A stretch of 62,388 nucleotides of DNA from an uncultured Succinivibrionaceae bacterium (GTDB taxonomy: Bacteria > Pseudomonadota > Gammaproteobacteria > Enterobacterales > Succinivibrionaceae), in contig CALXOV010000038.1 of NCBI GenBank assembly GCA_944390105.1, forward strand, positions 1-62,388, read 5' to 3'. Below are positions 47,182-56,549 of the stretch, one piece after another; within the stretch, counting starts at the first letter, position 1; every line of letters starts with the position of its first letter. The notes beneath the pieces were generated by a model, which was not told where the DNA came from, searched no databases, and saw only the letters and a program-made list of their open reading frames with translations. The position numbers and the translations under genes were made by a program.

Positions 47182-49353
47182 ATGAATTTACAGCCTATTA
47201 CCCGCACCTTTAAATACGGCCGTCATACTGTTACTTTAGAAACCGGTGCCATTGGCCGTCAGGCTGATTCCGCCGTAATGGCCTCCATGGACGATACCAC
47301 GGTGCTGGCTACGGTAGTGTGCAATCGCCGTGAACTCACGGAAGGGCGTGACTTTTTCCCGCTGACGGTTAATTATCAGGAACGCGCCTATGCAGCAGGT
47401 CGCATCCCGGTGTCCTTTTTCCGCCGTGAAGGCCGGGCTAGCGAAGGTGAGACTTTAATTTCCCGCCTGATTGATCGTCCGCTGCGCCCGCTGTTCCCAG
47501 ACGGCTTTGTCAATGAGGTGCAGGTGGTGGTCACGGTAATGTCCGCCAATCCTGAGATCCCGACCGATATTATTTCCATTATTGCAGCCTCCGCTGCGCT
47601 TGCTACCTCGGGTCTGCCGTGGCAGGGTCCGTTAGGTGCTGCTCGGGTGGGGTACATCAATGGGCAATATGTGTTAAATCCGCTGACCTGCGAGACTGAA
47701 AAGTCAGATCTTGATTTAGTGGTTGCCGGTACCTCTAAGGCCGTGGTGATGGTGGAGTCTGAGGCAAAGATCCTGCCTGAGGATGTAATGCTCGGCGCAG
47801 TGATGTTCGGTTACGAGCAGCAGCAGGTGGTGATTAATGAAATTAATGCCTTCAAGGAACAGGTCAATCGCCCGCTGTGGGATTGGCAGAAGCCTGTTGA
47901 AGACGCAGAGCTCTTAGCGGCAGTTAAGAACGAGACCGCAGCTGCTATTGGCGATGCTTTCCGTATTGTCGATAAACTTGAGCGTCAGAACAAGCTTGCG
48001 GAAATTGAAGCTGCTGCCATTGAAAAAATTTGCGCGCAGAAAGAAGAGTGGGCCGAAAAGAATCAGGATGTGGCTAAGATCTTCTTTGAGCTTGAGCGCG
48101 ATATTGTGAGAAAGCGCATTTTAGACGGTGAGCCGCGCATTGACGGACGTACGCTGCGTATGATCCGTCCGATCACGGTAGCCGCTGGCGTGTTGCCGCG
48201 TACCCATGGTTCGGCGCTGTTTACCCGCGGTGAGACGCAGGCGATTGCCACTTGCACTTTAGGCTCCGAGCGCGATGCTCAGACCTTTGAGGATATGACC
48301 GGAACCCGTACTGATCGGTTCATTCTGCATTATAATTTCCCGCCGTATTGCGTTGGCGAAACTGGCCTTATCGGTTCGCCCAAGCGTCGTGAAATCGGCC
48401 ATGGCCGTCTGGCCAAGCGCGCCTTGCGCGCAGTGCTGCCGGATTTGGAGCATTTCCCGTATTCTATTCGCGTGGTGTCGGAAATCACTGAGTCCAATGG
48501 TTCTTCCTCCATGGCCTCGGTATGCGGCGGTTCGTTGGCGCTGTTTGACGCTGGTGTGCCGTGCAAGGCCGCAGTGGCGGGCATCGCAATGGGCCTCGTT
48601 AAGGAAGGCGATCGCGTGGCTATTCTGACCGATATTATGGGGGATGAAGATCACTTAGGCGATATGGACTTTAAGGTGGCCGGTACCGCTGAAGGCGTGA
48701 CCGCACTGCAGATGGATATTAAGACCGACGGCATTACCCGCGAGATCATGCAGCAGGCCTTAACCGATGCGCATGCTGCCCGCATGCATCTTTTGTCGGT
48801 GATGGGCAAGGCGCTGCCGGCACCGCGCTCACAGCTGTCGCCGTACGCTCCGCGCATCGTCACCATGCAGGTACCGCCGGAAAAGGTTAAGGATATCATC
48901 GGTAAAGGCGGCTTTAATGTGCGCGCAATTCAGTCGGCAACTAATTCGTCCATTGATATTGCCGATGACGGCACGGTACGTATCGCCGCTGGCTCTAAGG
49001 CCGCGGCCGATCAGGTCATCAAACTCATCTCTGACCTCTTAGTTGAAGTTGAAGTGGGCAAGGATTACGAAGGCAAGGTCGTGCGTATCACTGACTTCGG
49101 TGCCTTTGTAAATATTCTGCCTGGCCGTGACGGTTTAGTGCATATTTCGCAGATTGCCGATGAGCGGGTGGATAATGTTTCCGATTATCTGCGCGTCGGC
49201 GACAATGTGCGCGTGCGCGTGCTTGATATCGACAACAGCGGACGTATCCGTCTGTCGATTAAGGCCATCACCGATGAGCAGATGCAGAAGGAAAAAGCGG
49301 CCGCTTTGCAGGCAGAAGCTGACGCTGTATCCCTGCCAGAGGAAAATCTCTAA
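47182..49353 (+). CDS. pnp: Polynucleotide phosphorylase
   Basis: PNPase degrades RNA 3' to 5' using phosphate and is a degradosome component. The 723-residue protein has two RNase PH domains ([62 protein letters not shown] as family cores). Catalytic metal residues lie in [21 protein letters not shown] domain (about 560-615: [14 protein letters not shown]) and an S1 domain (about 625-690) follow. Polyadenylation by PcnB, encoded earlier, feeds it substrates. RNase III autocontrol is usual in the family but was not seen directly here. Confidence 0.97.
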   Translation: MNLQPITRTFKYGRHTVTLETGAIGRQADSAVMASMDDTTVLATVVCNRRELTEGRDFFPLTVNYQERAYAAGRIPVSFFRREGRASEGETLISRLIDRPLRPLFPDGFVNEVQVVVTVMSANPEIPTDIISIIAASAALATSGLPWQGPLGAARVGYINGQYVLNPLTCETEKSDLDLVVAGTSKAVVMVESEAKILPEDVMLGAVMFGYEQQQVVINEINAFKEQVNRPLWDWQKPVEDAELLAAVKNETAAAIGDAFRIVDKLERQNKLAEIEAAAIEKICAQKEEWAEKNQDVAKIFFELERDIVRKRILDGEPRIDGRTLRMIRPITVAAGVLPRTHGSALFTRGETQAIATCTLGSERDAQTFEDMTGTRTDRFILHYNFPPYCVGETGLIGSPKRREIGHGRLAKRALRAVLPDLEHFPYSIRVVSEITESNGSSSMASVCGGSLALFDAGVPCKAAVAGIAMGLVKEGDRVAILTDIMGDEDHLGDMDFKVAGTAEGVTALQMDIKTDGITREIMQQALTDAHAARMHLLSVMGKALPAPRSQLSPYAPRIVTMQVPPEKVKDIIGKGGFNVRAIQSATNSSIDIADDGTVRIAAGSKAAADQVIKLISDLLVEVEVGKDYEGKVVRITDFGAFVNILPGRDGLVHISQIADERVDNVSDYLRVGDNVRVRVLDIDNSGRIRLSIKAITDEQMQKEKAAALQAEADAVSLPEENL

Positions 49354-49372
49354 TTTTTATTAAAGCTGCCTC

Positions 49373-49398
49373 AGCCCTCGCGTCTTGCGAGGGCTTTT
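49373..49398 (+). terminator. Terminator after pnp
   Basis: AGCCCTCGC (49373-49381), loop GTCTT, GCGAGGGCT (49387-49395), with TTT following. It lies 22 bases before the next ATG, so the first transporter gene needs readthrough or a promoter of its own. Confidence 0.7.
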
Positions 49399-49419
49399 AA
49401 CATTTAGGAACAACAAATC

Positions 49420-50796
49420 ATGCCTACCCGCGAGCATTTCTCTACCCGCTTGGGCTTTTTGCTAATTTCAGCAGGCTGCGCTATCGGCCTTGGCAATGTG
49501 TGGCGCTTCCCCTTTATTACCGGTCAGTACGGTGGCGCTATTTTCGTGCTGATTTATCTTTTCTTTTTAGTGTTTTTCGGCGTGCCGCTTTTGGCTATGG
49601 AGTTCTCTGTCGGCCGCGCTTCGCGCGCCTCGCTGGCTCACTCCTTTGAGGCATTAGAGCGTCCGGGCAGCCGCTGGCACTTAAATAAGTATTGGATGAT
49701 TTTCGGCAATTACGTGCTGCTGTCCTTCTACAGCGTAGTTACCGGCTGGATGCTGTTTTACTGCATTAAGGGTTTTACCGGCGAGTTTGGGGTGGAAACT
49801 AGTGCTGAGGATGCCGGAGCCGCTTTTTCTGCGATGTTAAGCTCGCCCTCTGATATGTTGGTCAATATGATCGCGGTGACGGCAGTATCTTTTGGCATCT
49901 GTGCTTTAGGTTTGCGCAAAGGTGTGGAGCGCATCACTAAGCCGATGATGATCATTTTATTCCTGCTGCTTATTTTCATGGCGCTGCGCTCTTTTACCCT
50001 AGACGGCTTTGGCCAAGGCATGGCCTATTATCTGGCACCGAACTTAGATAATCTTACTAAATACGGTCTGCTTGAGGTCATTTCTGCTGCCATGGCGCAG
50101 GCCTTCTTCTCGCTGTCCATCGGCATCGGCGCGATGCAGATTTTTGCCACCTACATGAACTCTGATCACACCCTGATCTCCGAGTCCTTCTCTATCATGA
50201 TACTCAATACCTTAGTGGCGTTGCTTTCGGGCATGATCATTTTTCCGGCATGCTTTAGCTATGGCGTGGAACCAGGACAGGGCCCGGGGCTCATCTTCGT
50301 GACTTTAGTGTCGGTATTCTCGCACATGGAAAATGGCGCCATGTGGGGCGGTCTGTTCTTCATGTTCATGCTCTTTGCTGCGCTGTCGACGCTAATTGCG
50401 GTGTTTGAGAACATTATTGCCATCACCATGGAATACTTCACCACATCACGCCGCCGTGCGGTGATGATTAATTTCGTCATTATCCTAGTTATCGGTATGC
50501 CGTGCTTATTTGGCTTTAACTATTTAAGCGATGTTCATCCGTTAGGCGGCAGCTCGACTTTCCTTGATTTAGAAGACTTCATTATCTCCAACAATATTCT
50601 GCCTTTAGGCGCCTTCTGTTATCTGGCCTTTATTACGTGGCGCGGCGGTTGGGGCTTTAATAAGTTCGTTGAGGAAGCCAACCGCGGCAAGGGTTTTAAG
50701 CTCCCGACTTGGGGTGTTAGCTATTACCGCTACGTGCTGCCGGTAGTGATCTTATTCCTCATTGCTAACAGCTACTACAGCGTGTTCTTCAAATAA
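49420..50796 (+). CDS. Sodium:neurotransmitter symporter-family transporter (copy 1)
   Basis: A 458-residue inner-membrane protein of the NSS/SNF family (LeuT-like), with about eleven or twelve hydrophobic segments. The first segment holds the sodium and substrate motif GCAIGLGNVWRFPFITGQYGG. LRKGVERITKPMM and SYGVEPGQGPGLIFVTL are other family marks. Bacterial members usually import amino acids with sodium; the substrate is not predictable. AGGAACAAC precedes the ATG. It is the first of three tandem paralogues. Confidence 0.88.
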   Translation: MPTREHFSTRLGFLLISAGCAIGLGNVWRFPFITGQYGGAIFVLIYLFFLVFFGVPLLAMEFSVGRASRASLAHSFEALERPGSRWHLNKYWMIFGNYVLLSFYSVVTGWMLFYCIKGFTGEFGVETSAEDAGAAFSAMLSSPSDMLVNMIAVTAVSFGICALGLRKGVERITKPMMIILFLLLIFMALRSFTLDGFGQGMAYYLAPNLDNLTKYGLLEVISAAMAQAFFSLSIGIGAMQIFATYMNSDHTLISESFSIMILNTLVALLSGMIIFPACFSYGVEPGQGPGLIFVTLVSVFSHMENGAMWGGLFFMFMLFAALSTLIAVFENIIAITMEYFTTSRRRAVMINFVIILVIGMPCLFGFNYLSDVHPLGGSSTFLDLEDFIISNNILPLGAFCYLAFITWRGGWGFNKFVEEANRGKGFKLPTWGVSYYRYVLPVVILFLIANSYYSVFFK

Positions 50797-50960
50797 TATG
50801 TTGTAAAAGGCCCCGGGAAAAGCTATTTTATTGCATTATTTTGGTGCAAAAGTGATAGGTCCGGGGCACGTTTAGTGTAAGATCCCACGCAGTTAATGGT
50901 ACCTGCCGCCAACCTCGGCGGGTATGGAATTTTTTGTTGCAAACACAGGACCATGTATCT
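50797..50960 (+). other. Leader region before transporter copy 2
   Basis: These 164 bases hold two potential stems. GGCCCCGG (from about 50811) can pair with CCGGGGC (about 50862). A CCGCC/GGCGG hairpin (about 50907-50922) is followed by T's near 50931. The latter resembles an intrinsic terminator 30 bases before the next ATG and could work as an attenuator. Confidence 0.4.
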
Positions 50961-52328
50961 ATGGCTCGTGAAGAATTTAAAAGCCGTTTGGGCTTCCTGC
51001 TGATTTCAGCCGGCTGCGCGATTGGCCTTGGCAACGTATGGCGCTTTCCGTATATCACTGGACAGTACGGCGGCGCGATTTTCGTGCTCATTTACATCGC
51101 CTTCTTGCTTTTATTCGGCCTGCCTATCCTGACGATGGAGATTGCGGTTGGCCGCGCCTCGCGCCGCAGTTTAGGGCGCTCATTTGAGGTGTTAAAGCCC
51201 GGTACCAAGTGGTATCTCAATAAGTTCTGGATGATCCCCGGTAACTATATTCTGATGGCTTTCTACAGCTTAGTTACGGGATGGATGCTCTATTACACCA
51301 TTATGATGTTCAGCGGACAGTTTGGACAGAATATCGATCAGGCAGCCGCCGGCGCGTACTTTAATGATCTCTTAGCTAAGCCCGGCGCTCAGTTTATCTG
51401 CGCTTTTGTGCTGATTGTCGGTTCTTTCGCCGTCTGTGCTTTTGGTCTGCGTAAAGGAGTAGAGCGCATTAACAAACCGATGATGCTTCTGCTTTTCGGC
51501 CTCTTGGTGTTTTTAGCGCTGCGCTCTTTTACTCTGCCGGGTTTTGCAGAGGGCATAAAATATTATCTGATGCCCAACTTTGACAATATGCAGCGCGAGG
51601 GTGTTTTAAATGCGGTATCCGCGGCGATGGGTCAGGCTTTCTTTACTTTAGGTCTTGGCGTTGGCTCCATTCAGATTTTCGGTTCCTACATGAAAAAAGA
51701 CCGCTCCATTGGCTCAGAGGCGGTATTCATTACAGTGCTTGATACCTGCGTGGCGCTGCTGGCCGGTGTGGTAATTTTCCCGGCGTGCTTTAGCTATGCC
51801 GTGGAACCGGGACAGGGACCGGGTCTTATCTTCGTGACCTTAGTGTCGGTGTTTTCGCACATGGAATACGGCGCGTTATGGGGTGGCATTTTCTTCCTTT
51901 TCATGCTTTTTGCGGCGATTACCACCTTAATTGCGGTTTTTGAGAACATTATTGCCATTTCCATGGAGATTTTCGGCATTTCACGCCTTAAGGCGGTAGT
52001 GATTAACTGCATTGTCATTGTGCTGTTAGGACTGCCGTGCATGCTGGGCTACAATGTGTTGTCCGATGTCCATCCGATGGGCGGCGATCGCACGATCCTA
52101 GATACCTATGATTTCGTGCTGTCTAACAACATTCTGCCTTTTGGCTCAATGTGTTATATTCTCTTCGTCGTGCTTAAGCGCGGCTGGGGATTTGACAATT
52201 ATTTAACTGAGGTCAATACCGGAAGCGGAGTCAAGATGCCGCATGCGGTGGTGTGGTATTACCGCTTGGTACTGCCGATCGTTATTTTCCTGCTCTTTAT
52301 TCAGGGCTACATCTCAATTTTCGGCTAG
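50961..52328 (+). CDS. Sodium:neurotransmitter symporter-family transporter (copy 2)
   Basis: A 455-residue NSS-family transporter closely related to the copies on both sides: SRLGFLLISAGCAIGLGNVWRFPYITGQYGG at the first membrane segment (two sodium-site residues AIG and N), LRKGVERINKPMM, and SYAVEPGQGPGLIFVTLVSVFSHME. The start at 50961 has AGGA upstream and aligns with the neighbours; an earlier in-frame start at 50934 adds unrelated residues. It was probably produced by gene duplication. Confidence 0.87.
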   Translation: MAREEFKSRLGFLLISAGCAIGLGNVWRFPYITGQYGGAIFVLIYIAFLLLFGLPILTMEIAVGRASRRSLGRSFEVLKPGTKWYLNKFWMIPGNYILMAFYSLVTGWMLYYTIMMFSGQFGQNIDQAAAGAYFNDLLAKPGAQFICAFVLIVGSFAVCAFGLRKGVERINKPMMLLLFGLLVFLALRSFTLPGFAEGIKYYLMPNFDNMQREGVLNAVSAAMGQAFFTLGLGVGSIQIFGSYMKKDRSIGSEAVFITVLDTCVALLAGVVIFPACFSYAVEPGQGPGLIFVTLVSVFSHMEYGALWGGIFFLFMLFAAITTLIAVFENIIAISMEIFGISRLKAVVINCIVIVLLGLPCMLGYNVLSDVHPMGGDRTILDTYDFVLSNNILPFGSMCYILFVVLKRGWGFDNYLTEVNTGSGVKMPHAVVWYYRLVLPIVIFLLFIQGYISIFG

Positions 52329-52338
52329 GAAGCTCATC

Positions 52339-53712
52339 ATGTCCGAACGTGAACAGTTTAAAACCCGTCTTGGGTTCCTTTTAATCGCCGCCGGCTGTGC
52401 TATCGGCCTTGGCAATGTGTGGCGTTTCCCGTACATCACCGGCATGTACGGCGGTGCAATTTTCGTCATTATTTACCTAGGCTTTTTGTTAGGCGTCGGC
52501 ATGCCGCTGCTCACCATAGAGCTGGCTATCGGCCGTGCCTCGCGCCGCTCCATTGCCCGCGCCTACGAAATCCTTGAGCAGCCTAAGTCCAAGTGGCATT
52601 TAAATAAGGTGTGGCAGATTGCCGGACCTTACATTCTGATGTCCTTCTATGCGCTCATCACCGGCTGGCTGTTCTATTATTGCGTTAAGTCCTTCTCTGG
52701 CGGCTTCTCCGCTGGCATGGATCATCAGGCTGCGGCGCAGGAATTTGCTACGCTGCTTGCTCATCCTTTAACCATGTTCGTGTGTCTGACTACCGTGGTA
52801 GTCGCCTCCTTTGCGGTGGTGGCTTTAGGCGTGGTACGCGGCGTGGAGCGCATCACCAAACCGATGATGATTCTGTTATTTGCTCTGCTTATTTTCATGG
52901 CGTTGCGCTCCTTCAGTTTGCCGGGCTTTGCCGATGGTATGGAGTACTACTTAAAGCCCGATTGGTCTAAGCTTGAAGAGCATGGGCTGCTTGAGGTGCT
53001 GTGGGCGGCGATGGGGCAGGCTTTCTTTACTTTATCAGTAGGTCAGGGCTCAATTGAGATTTTCGGCACCTATATGGATAAGCAGCACACGCTAGCTAAG
53101 GAAGCCACCTTCATCTGCGGCCTTGATACCTCGGTGGCATTGCTTTCGGGCGTGGTGATTTTCCCGGCATGCTTTAGCTATGGCGTGCAACCGGATGCTG
53201 GCCCGAGCCTGCTCTTTATTACGCTCAATACCGTATTCGCCAACATGGGCGGCGGTAGCTTCTGGGGCGGCATTTTCTTCATGTTTATGATTTTTGCCGC
53301 TGTTTCGACTTTAATTGCGGTGTTTGAAAGCATTATTGCGGTGTGGATGGATCTGTTCTCCACCTCGCGCCTCAAGGCGGTGGTGATTAATTTCATCATT
53401 ATCATGATTCTTTCGCTGCCTTGTCTGTTTGGCTTTAATTATCTGTCCGACATTCATCCGTTAGGCGGCAATTCGACCATCCTTGATTTCCAGGACTTTA
53501 TTATTTCCAATAATATTTTGCCGCTGGGATCCTTGGTCTTTGTGCTATTTATTACCGCTAAGACCGGCATGGGTTTTAAAGCTTATTTAGCCGAGGCTAA
53601 TACCGGTAAGGGGCCGAAGATCCCGGCTGCCTTCTTCTGGTATTACCGCTTTGTCATGCCAGTGGTCATCGCGATTCTGCTGATTGCAGGTTACGTATCA
53701 ATTTTCGGTTGA
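52339..53712 (+). CDS. Sodium:neurotransmitter symporter-family transporter (copy 3)
   Basis: A 457-residue NSS-family transporter, third in the tandem set. It keeps TRLGFLLIAAGCAIGLGNVWRF but has diverged most around the extracellular half. For example SYGVQPDAGPSLLFITL replaces the GQGPGLIF form, and VVRGVERITKPMM replaces LRKGVERI. It starts ten bases after copy 2 with AGGA before the ATG and ends before a clear terminator, so copies 2 and 3 are cotranscribed. Its substrate may differ from the others. Confidence 0.87.
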   Translation: MSEREQFKTRLGFLLIAAGCAIGLGNVWRFPYITGMYGGAIFVIIYLGFLLGVGMPLLTIELAIGRASRRSIARAYEILEQPKSKWHLNKVWQIAGPYILMSFYALITGWLFYYCVKSFSGGFSAGMDHQAAAQEFATLLAHPLTMFVCLTTVVVASFAVVALGVVRGVERITKPMMILLFALLIFMALRSFSLPGFADGMEYYLKPDWSKLEEHGLLEVLWAAMGQAFFTLSVGQGSIEIFGTYMDKQHTLAKEATFICGLDTSVALLSGVVIFPACFSYGVQPDAGPSLLFITLNTVFANMGGGSFWGGIFFMFMIFAAVSTLIAVFESIIAVWMDLFSTSRLKAVVINFIIIMILSLPCLFGFNYLSDIHPLGGNSTILDFQDFIISNNILPLGSLVFVLFITAKTGMGFKAYLAEANTGKGPKIPAAFFWYYRFVMPVVIAILLIAGYVSIFG

Positions 53713-53743
53713 TAAGTAGGTTACGGTCGTACTTAAGCTTTCG

Positions 53744-53767
53744 ATCCCGCCCAAGTGGCGGGATTTT
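53744..53767 (+). terminator. Terminator after the transporter cluster
   Basis: ATCCCGCC (53744-53751), loop CAAGT, GGCGGGAT (53757-53764), then TTT. Confidence 0.7.
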
Positions 53768-54006
53768 CGTTAAGTCGCCCATATTTTGGGTAAAAAATAG
53801 TGCCTGCAGCAGCGTTTATGCGGTTTTTACCGCAAAGTACGCGCTTTTTGCGTTAAGATGAAACAGTTTACCGCTGCGCTAGCCGCGATGGCGGCTGCGC
53901 ACGATGGGTAAGCGTTTTTTGGGTTGTGATTAAAGCCACTTTAGCGCATAAGAAGGCAGACGGCGCTGCTGTAGCCGTAGCCTGCCACAATATAAGAAGA
54001 GTTGTC

Positions 54007-56073
54007 ATGTCCTGCCGAATTTATCATCGCTGCCTGCAGTTGAGCACGGTGCTGCTGGCTTTGAGCTGGGGTCTGCCTGCCGCCGTAGCCTCTACCGCTC
54101 AAGCACCTTTGTATGCTTCTTTAAATGTGCCGTCAGCAGGAGGCAGTCATGTCACAGCTGCCGGTAGTGGGGGCAGCTTAAGTATTGATGAAAAGCGTGA
54201 GGCCTATCAGCAGGCCAAGCGCGCGCTTAAGGCCGGAGATAGTGCTACCGCAGATCATTTGCGTCGCACGGTGCTACAGGGCTATCCGCTCAACGTATGG
54301 CTTGATTATTACATGCTGTCGGAGGATAAAAGTGCGGATAAGTTTGATGCGCTAATGCAGTTTATCCGCAGCGGCCGACAGCATGAGCTGGCTGATTTGC
54401 TGCGTGCGCGCTACATTGAGTATTTTGCTGAGCATGGCGATTATGCCAAGGTCTATGCATTAATCGGTAGTAAACCCGAGACGGGGGCATATCCCAGCCT
54501 TAATTTTAAGCAAAAAGTACAGCTATGCCGTTTTTATGAGGCTGCTTGGCAGGTAGGTAAGGGATCGGATGAAGCGGTAGCCTTTGCCGGACAACTGTAT
54601 CTGGATTTAGACGGAGCCCCGCGTGCCTGCAGCGGCCTGTTGGCTCTCTACGATAGCAAGGGCTATCTTACGGATCGGCTTAAGCTTGAGAAATTTGAAC
54701 GCGCCTACAGCGCGCGCTTTGAAGAAGATTTAACCGAGCGTTTGGCTACGGAACTGTCGTATACCTCGTACGCGGCTAAAGTCAAAGCGCAGATGCAGTT
54801 TTACGCCGAGCCTGAGCGCATCTTGGAGTATCCTCTCAATACGAAGGCCGATCGCCGTGTAGCCGCGCTGGCTTTTGGGCGTTATGCTAACTTAAATCCG
54901 CGTGATGCCGCCGCACAGCTCGATGTTTTCTTTAAAAATGCCCAGCCCAGTGAAAGTGAGCAGGTCGCAATTTTAAAGATTATATCTAAGCGCTTTTTAG
55001 AACGCGGGCGCAGCCTTGATGATGTCGGATGGGTAGACCAGCATCTGCCGGCAGTGGGTTGGGATATGGAGATTAAGGAGCAGCGACTGCGGCGGGCGAT
55101 TTGGTTTGCGCAGTGGGAGATCGCCTATCAGCTGCTGCAGCATGTCGATGCAGATTTCGCCGCTGAGATCAATTGGCGCTATTGGCGCGGCCGGGCGGCA
55201 CTTGAAAGCGGGCGCACGGCGGAAGGTCAGACCATTTTAAAGGAAGTGGCGGAAGATAGAAGTTTCTTTGGCTTTTTAGCCGCGCAGCAGTTGGGGCTAA
55301 AGCCGGCCTATCGCCAGCTGTCCTTAAGCTCGGCAGCTAAGTGGCCCGCAGGCGTTAACGGCGACGTGGCAGTGACGCGCTTTTTTGAGCTGTATGCGAT
55401 GGATGATGTTAATGCCATCTACGAATGGCGCGAAATTGCTAAATACTCAAAACAAGAAACCGCACTGTTAATGGCTGAATGGGCGCTGCGCAGCGGTAAT
55501 ACGCGCTTGGCCATTGACAGCGTCGTCAGCTCCCAGCGCTGGGATGCGTTGACTTATCGTTTCCCGATTGTTTATCCAGAAATTTATCGGCGCAATGCAG
55601 CTGAGCAGCAGGTGTCGCTGTCTTTCATGTATGGCGTGTCGCGTCAGGAGAGCATGCTCAATCCGCAGATCCGCTCACCGGTCGGGGCGGTCGGCCTGAT
55701 GCAGCTGATGCCCGCTACTGCCAAAATGGTATCACGTCAGCACAAGTGGCAATACGGAGGCGTGCGTAGCTTGACAGATCCGGCAGTAAACGTGCGTTTA
55801 GGGGCAGCTTATCTGCGCGATATGCTGGATAAATTTGGCAATAACCGCATTTTAGCTGCGGCAGCTTATAATGCCGGTCCCGGACGGATTTATCGCTGGG
55901 AGTCAAAAGACGGCCTGAAGCGCGATGCTGCAATGTATGTGGAAAATATTCCCTTTGCTGAGACCCGTAAATATGTGCAGAATGTGCTGCTTTACGATGC
56001 CATCTATAATAAGCTGCTGACCGGACAGGAGCGTAAGCTGTTAACGGATGCTGAGCTGGCCTTTGCCTATTAA
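54007..56073 (+). CDS. slt: Soluble lytic murein transglycosylase Slt
   Basis: Slt70-type enzymes cut the glycan strands of peptidoglycan to 1,6-anhydro ends in the periplasm. The 688-residue product has a signal peptide (cut near AAVAS), a long superhelical ring of alpha-helical repeats (about 60-480), a linker, and the C-terminal lysozyme-like domain: catalytic Glu548 in VSRQESMLNP, GAVGLMQLMPATA, and AAYNAGPGRIYRW. The start at 54007 puts the signal peptide at the N-terminus; an in-frame start 81 bases earlier does not. Confidence 0.92.
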   Translation: MSCRIYHRCLQLSTVLLALSWGLPAAVASTAQAPLYASLNVPSAGGSHVTAAGSGGSLSIDEKREAYQQAKRALKAGDSATADHLRRTVLQGYPLNVWLDYYMLSEDKSADKFDALMQFIRSGRQHELADLLRARYIEYFAEHGDYAKVYALIGSKPETGAYPSLNFKQKVQLCRFYEAAWQVGKGSDEAVAFAGQLYLDLDGAPRACSGLLALYDSKGYLTDRLKLEKFERAYSARFEEDLTERLATELSYTSYAAKVKAQMQFYAEPERILEYPLNTKADRRVAALAFGRYANLNPRDAAAQLDVFFKNAQPSESEQVAILKIISKRFLERGRSLDDVGWVDQHLPAVGWDMEIKEQRLRRAIWFAQWEIAYQLLQHVDADFAAEINWRYWRGRAALESGRTAEGQTILKEVAEDRSFFGFLAAQQLGLKPAYRQLSLSSAAKWPAGVNGDVAVTRFFELYAMDDVNAIYEWREIAKYSKQETALLMAEWALRSGNTRLAIDSVVSSQRWDALTYRFPIVYPEIYRRNAAEQQVSLSFMYGVSRQESMLNPQIRSPVGAVGLMQLMPATAKMVSRQHKWQYGGVRSLTDPAVNVRLGAAYLRDMLDKFGNNRILAAAAYNAGPGRIYRWESKDGLKRDAAMYVENIPFAETRKYVQNVLLYDAIYNKLLTGQERKLLTDAELAFAY

Positions 56074-56129
56074 GCAGCAAACTCTGCGGATCTTTTGCTG
56101 CCTTTATGGTAAAAAACCGCGTTCAGCTC

Positions 56130-56157
56130 TTTACAGCAAAAAATAGTCTGCTATCAT
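56130..56157 (+). promoter_or_regulatory. Promoter of tRNA-Leu copy 1
   Basis: TTTACA (56130-56135), 16 bp, TATCAT (56152-56157), then 16 bases to the tRNA. Confidence 0.55.
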
Positions 56158-56173
56158 TACAGCTCGTCAATTT

Positions 56174-56256
56174 GCCCAGGTGGTGGAATTGGTAGACACG
56201 CTACTTTGAGGGGGTAGTTCGCGAGAGTGCGGGTTCGAGTCCCGCCCTGGGCACCA
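56174..56256 (+). tRNA. tRNA-Leu (anticodon GAG), copy 1
   Basis: An 83-base tRNA with GCCCAGG/CCTGGGC acceptor stem, class-II variable arm, GGTTCGAGTCC T-arm and encoded CCA. The anticodon loop TTGAGGG gives GAG, reading CUU/CUC. A CCGC/GCGG terminator with six T's follows (56267-56287). Confidence 0.95.
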
Positions 56257-56266
56257 TTCCGTTAAG

Positions 56267-56287
56267 ACCGCTTTAATGCGGTTTTTT
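56267..56287 (+). terminator. Terminator of tRNA-Leu copy 1
   Basis: ACCGC, loop TTTAAT, GCGGT and a T-run. The same hairpin follows the second tRNA copy at 62166-62187. Confidence 0.75.
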
Positions 56288-56459
56288 CATTTTTAGCGCC
56301 TGTTTTTTCTGCTCTGACAGCTCACCTTTTACTTATACAGCTAAGCGCAAATCAAACATCCTTAACCAAAGTAAGGCTCATTTACGCATGTTGCATGGTT
56401 TTGCAAGCTCTTTCTTTACGTTTTACATACTTAAATTTTACAAAAATTTTACATTAATC

Positions 56460-56483
56460 TCGCATATGCGATGCAGTTCGCAT
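56460..56483. promoter_or_regulatory. Triple TCGCAT half-site before pgm
   Basis: TCGCAT-ATGCGA (56460-56471) is a 12-bp perfect palindrome. Six bases on, TCGCAT (56478-56483) repeats the left half, so ATGCGA also pairs with it. The arrangement lies 67-90 bases before the pgm ATG and looks like an operator for a dimeric regulator. Confidence 0.45.
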
Positions 56484-56549
56484 TTTTGTAGCTTGAATAT
56501 TGAGAAAATAAACTTTTGTTTCATCAAATCAGCGAAATGAGGATTGAGC

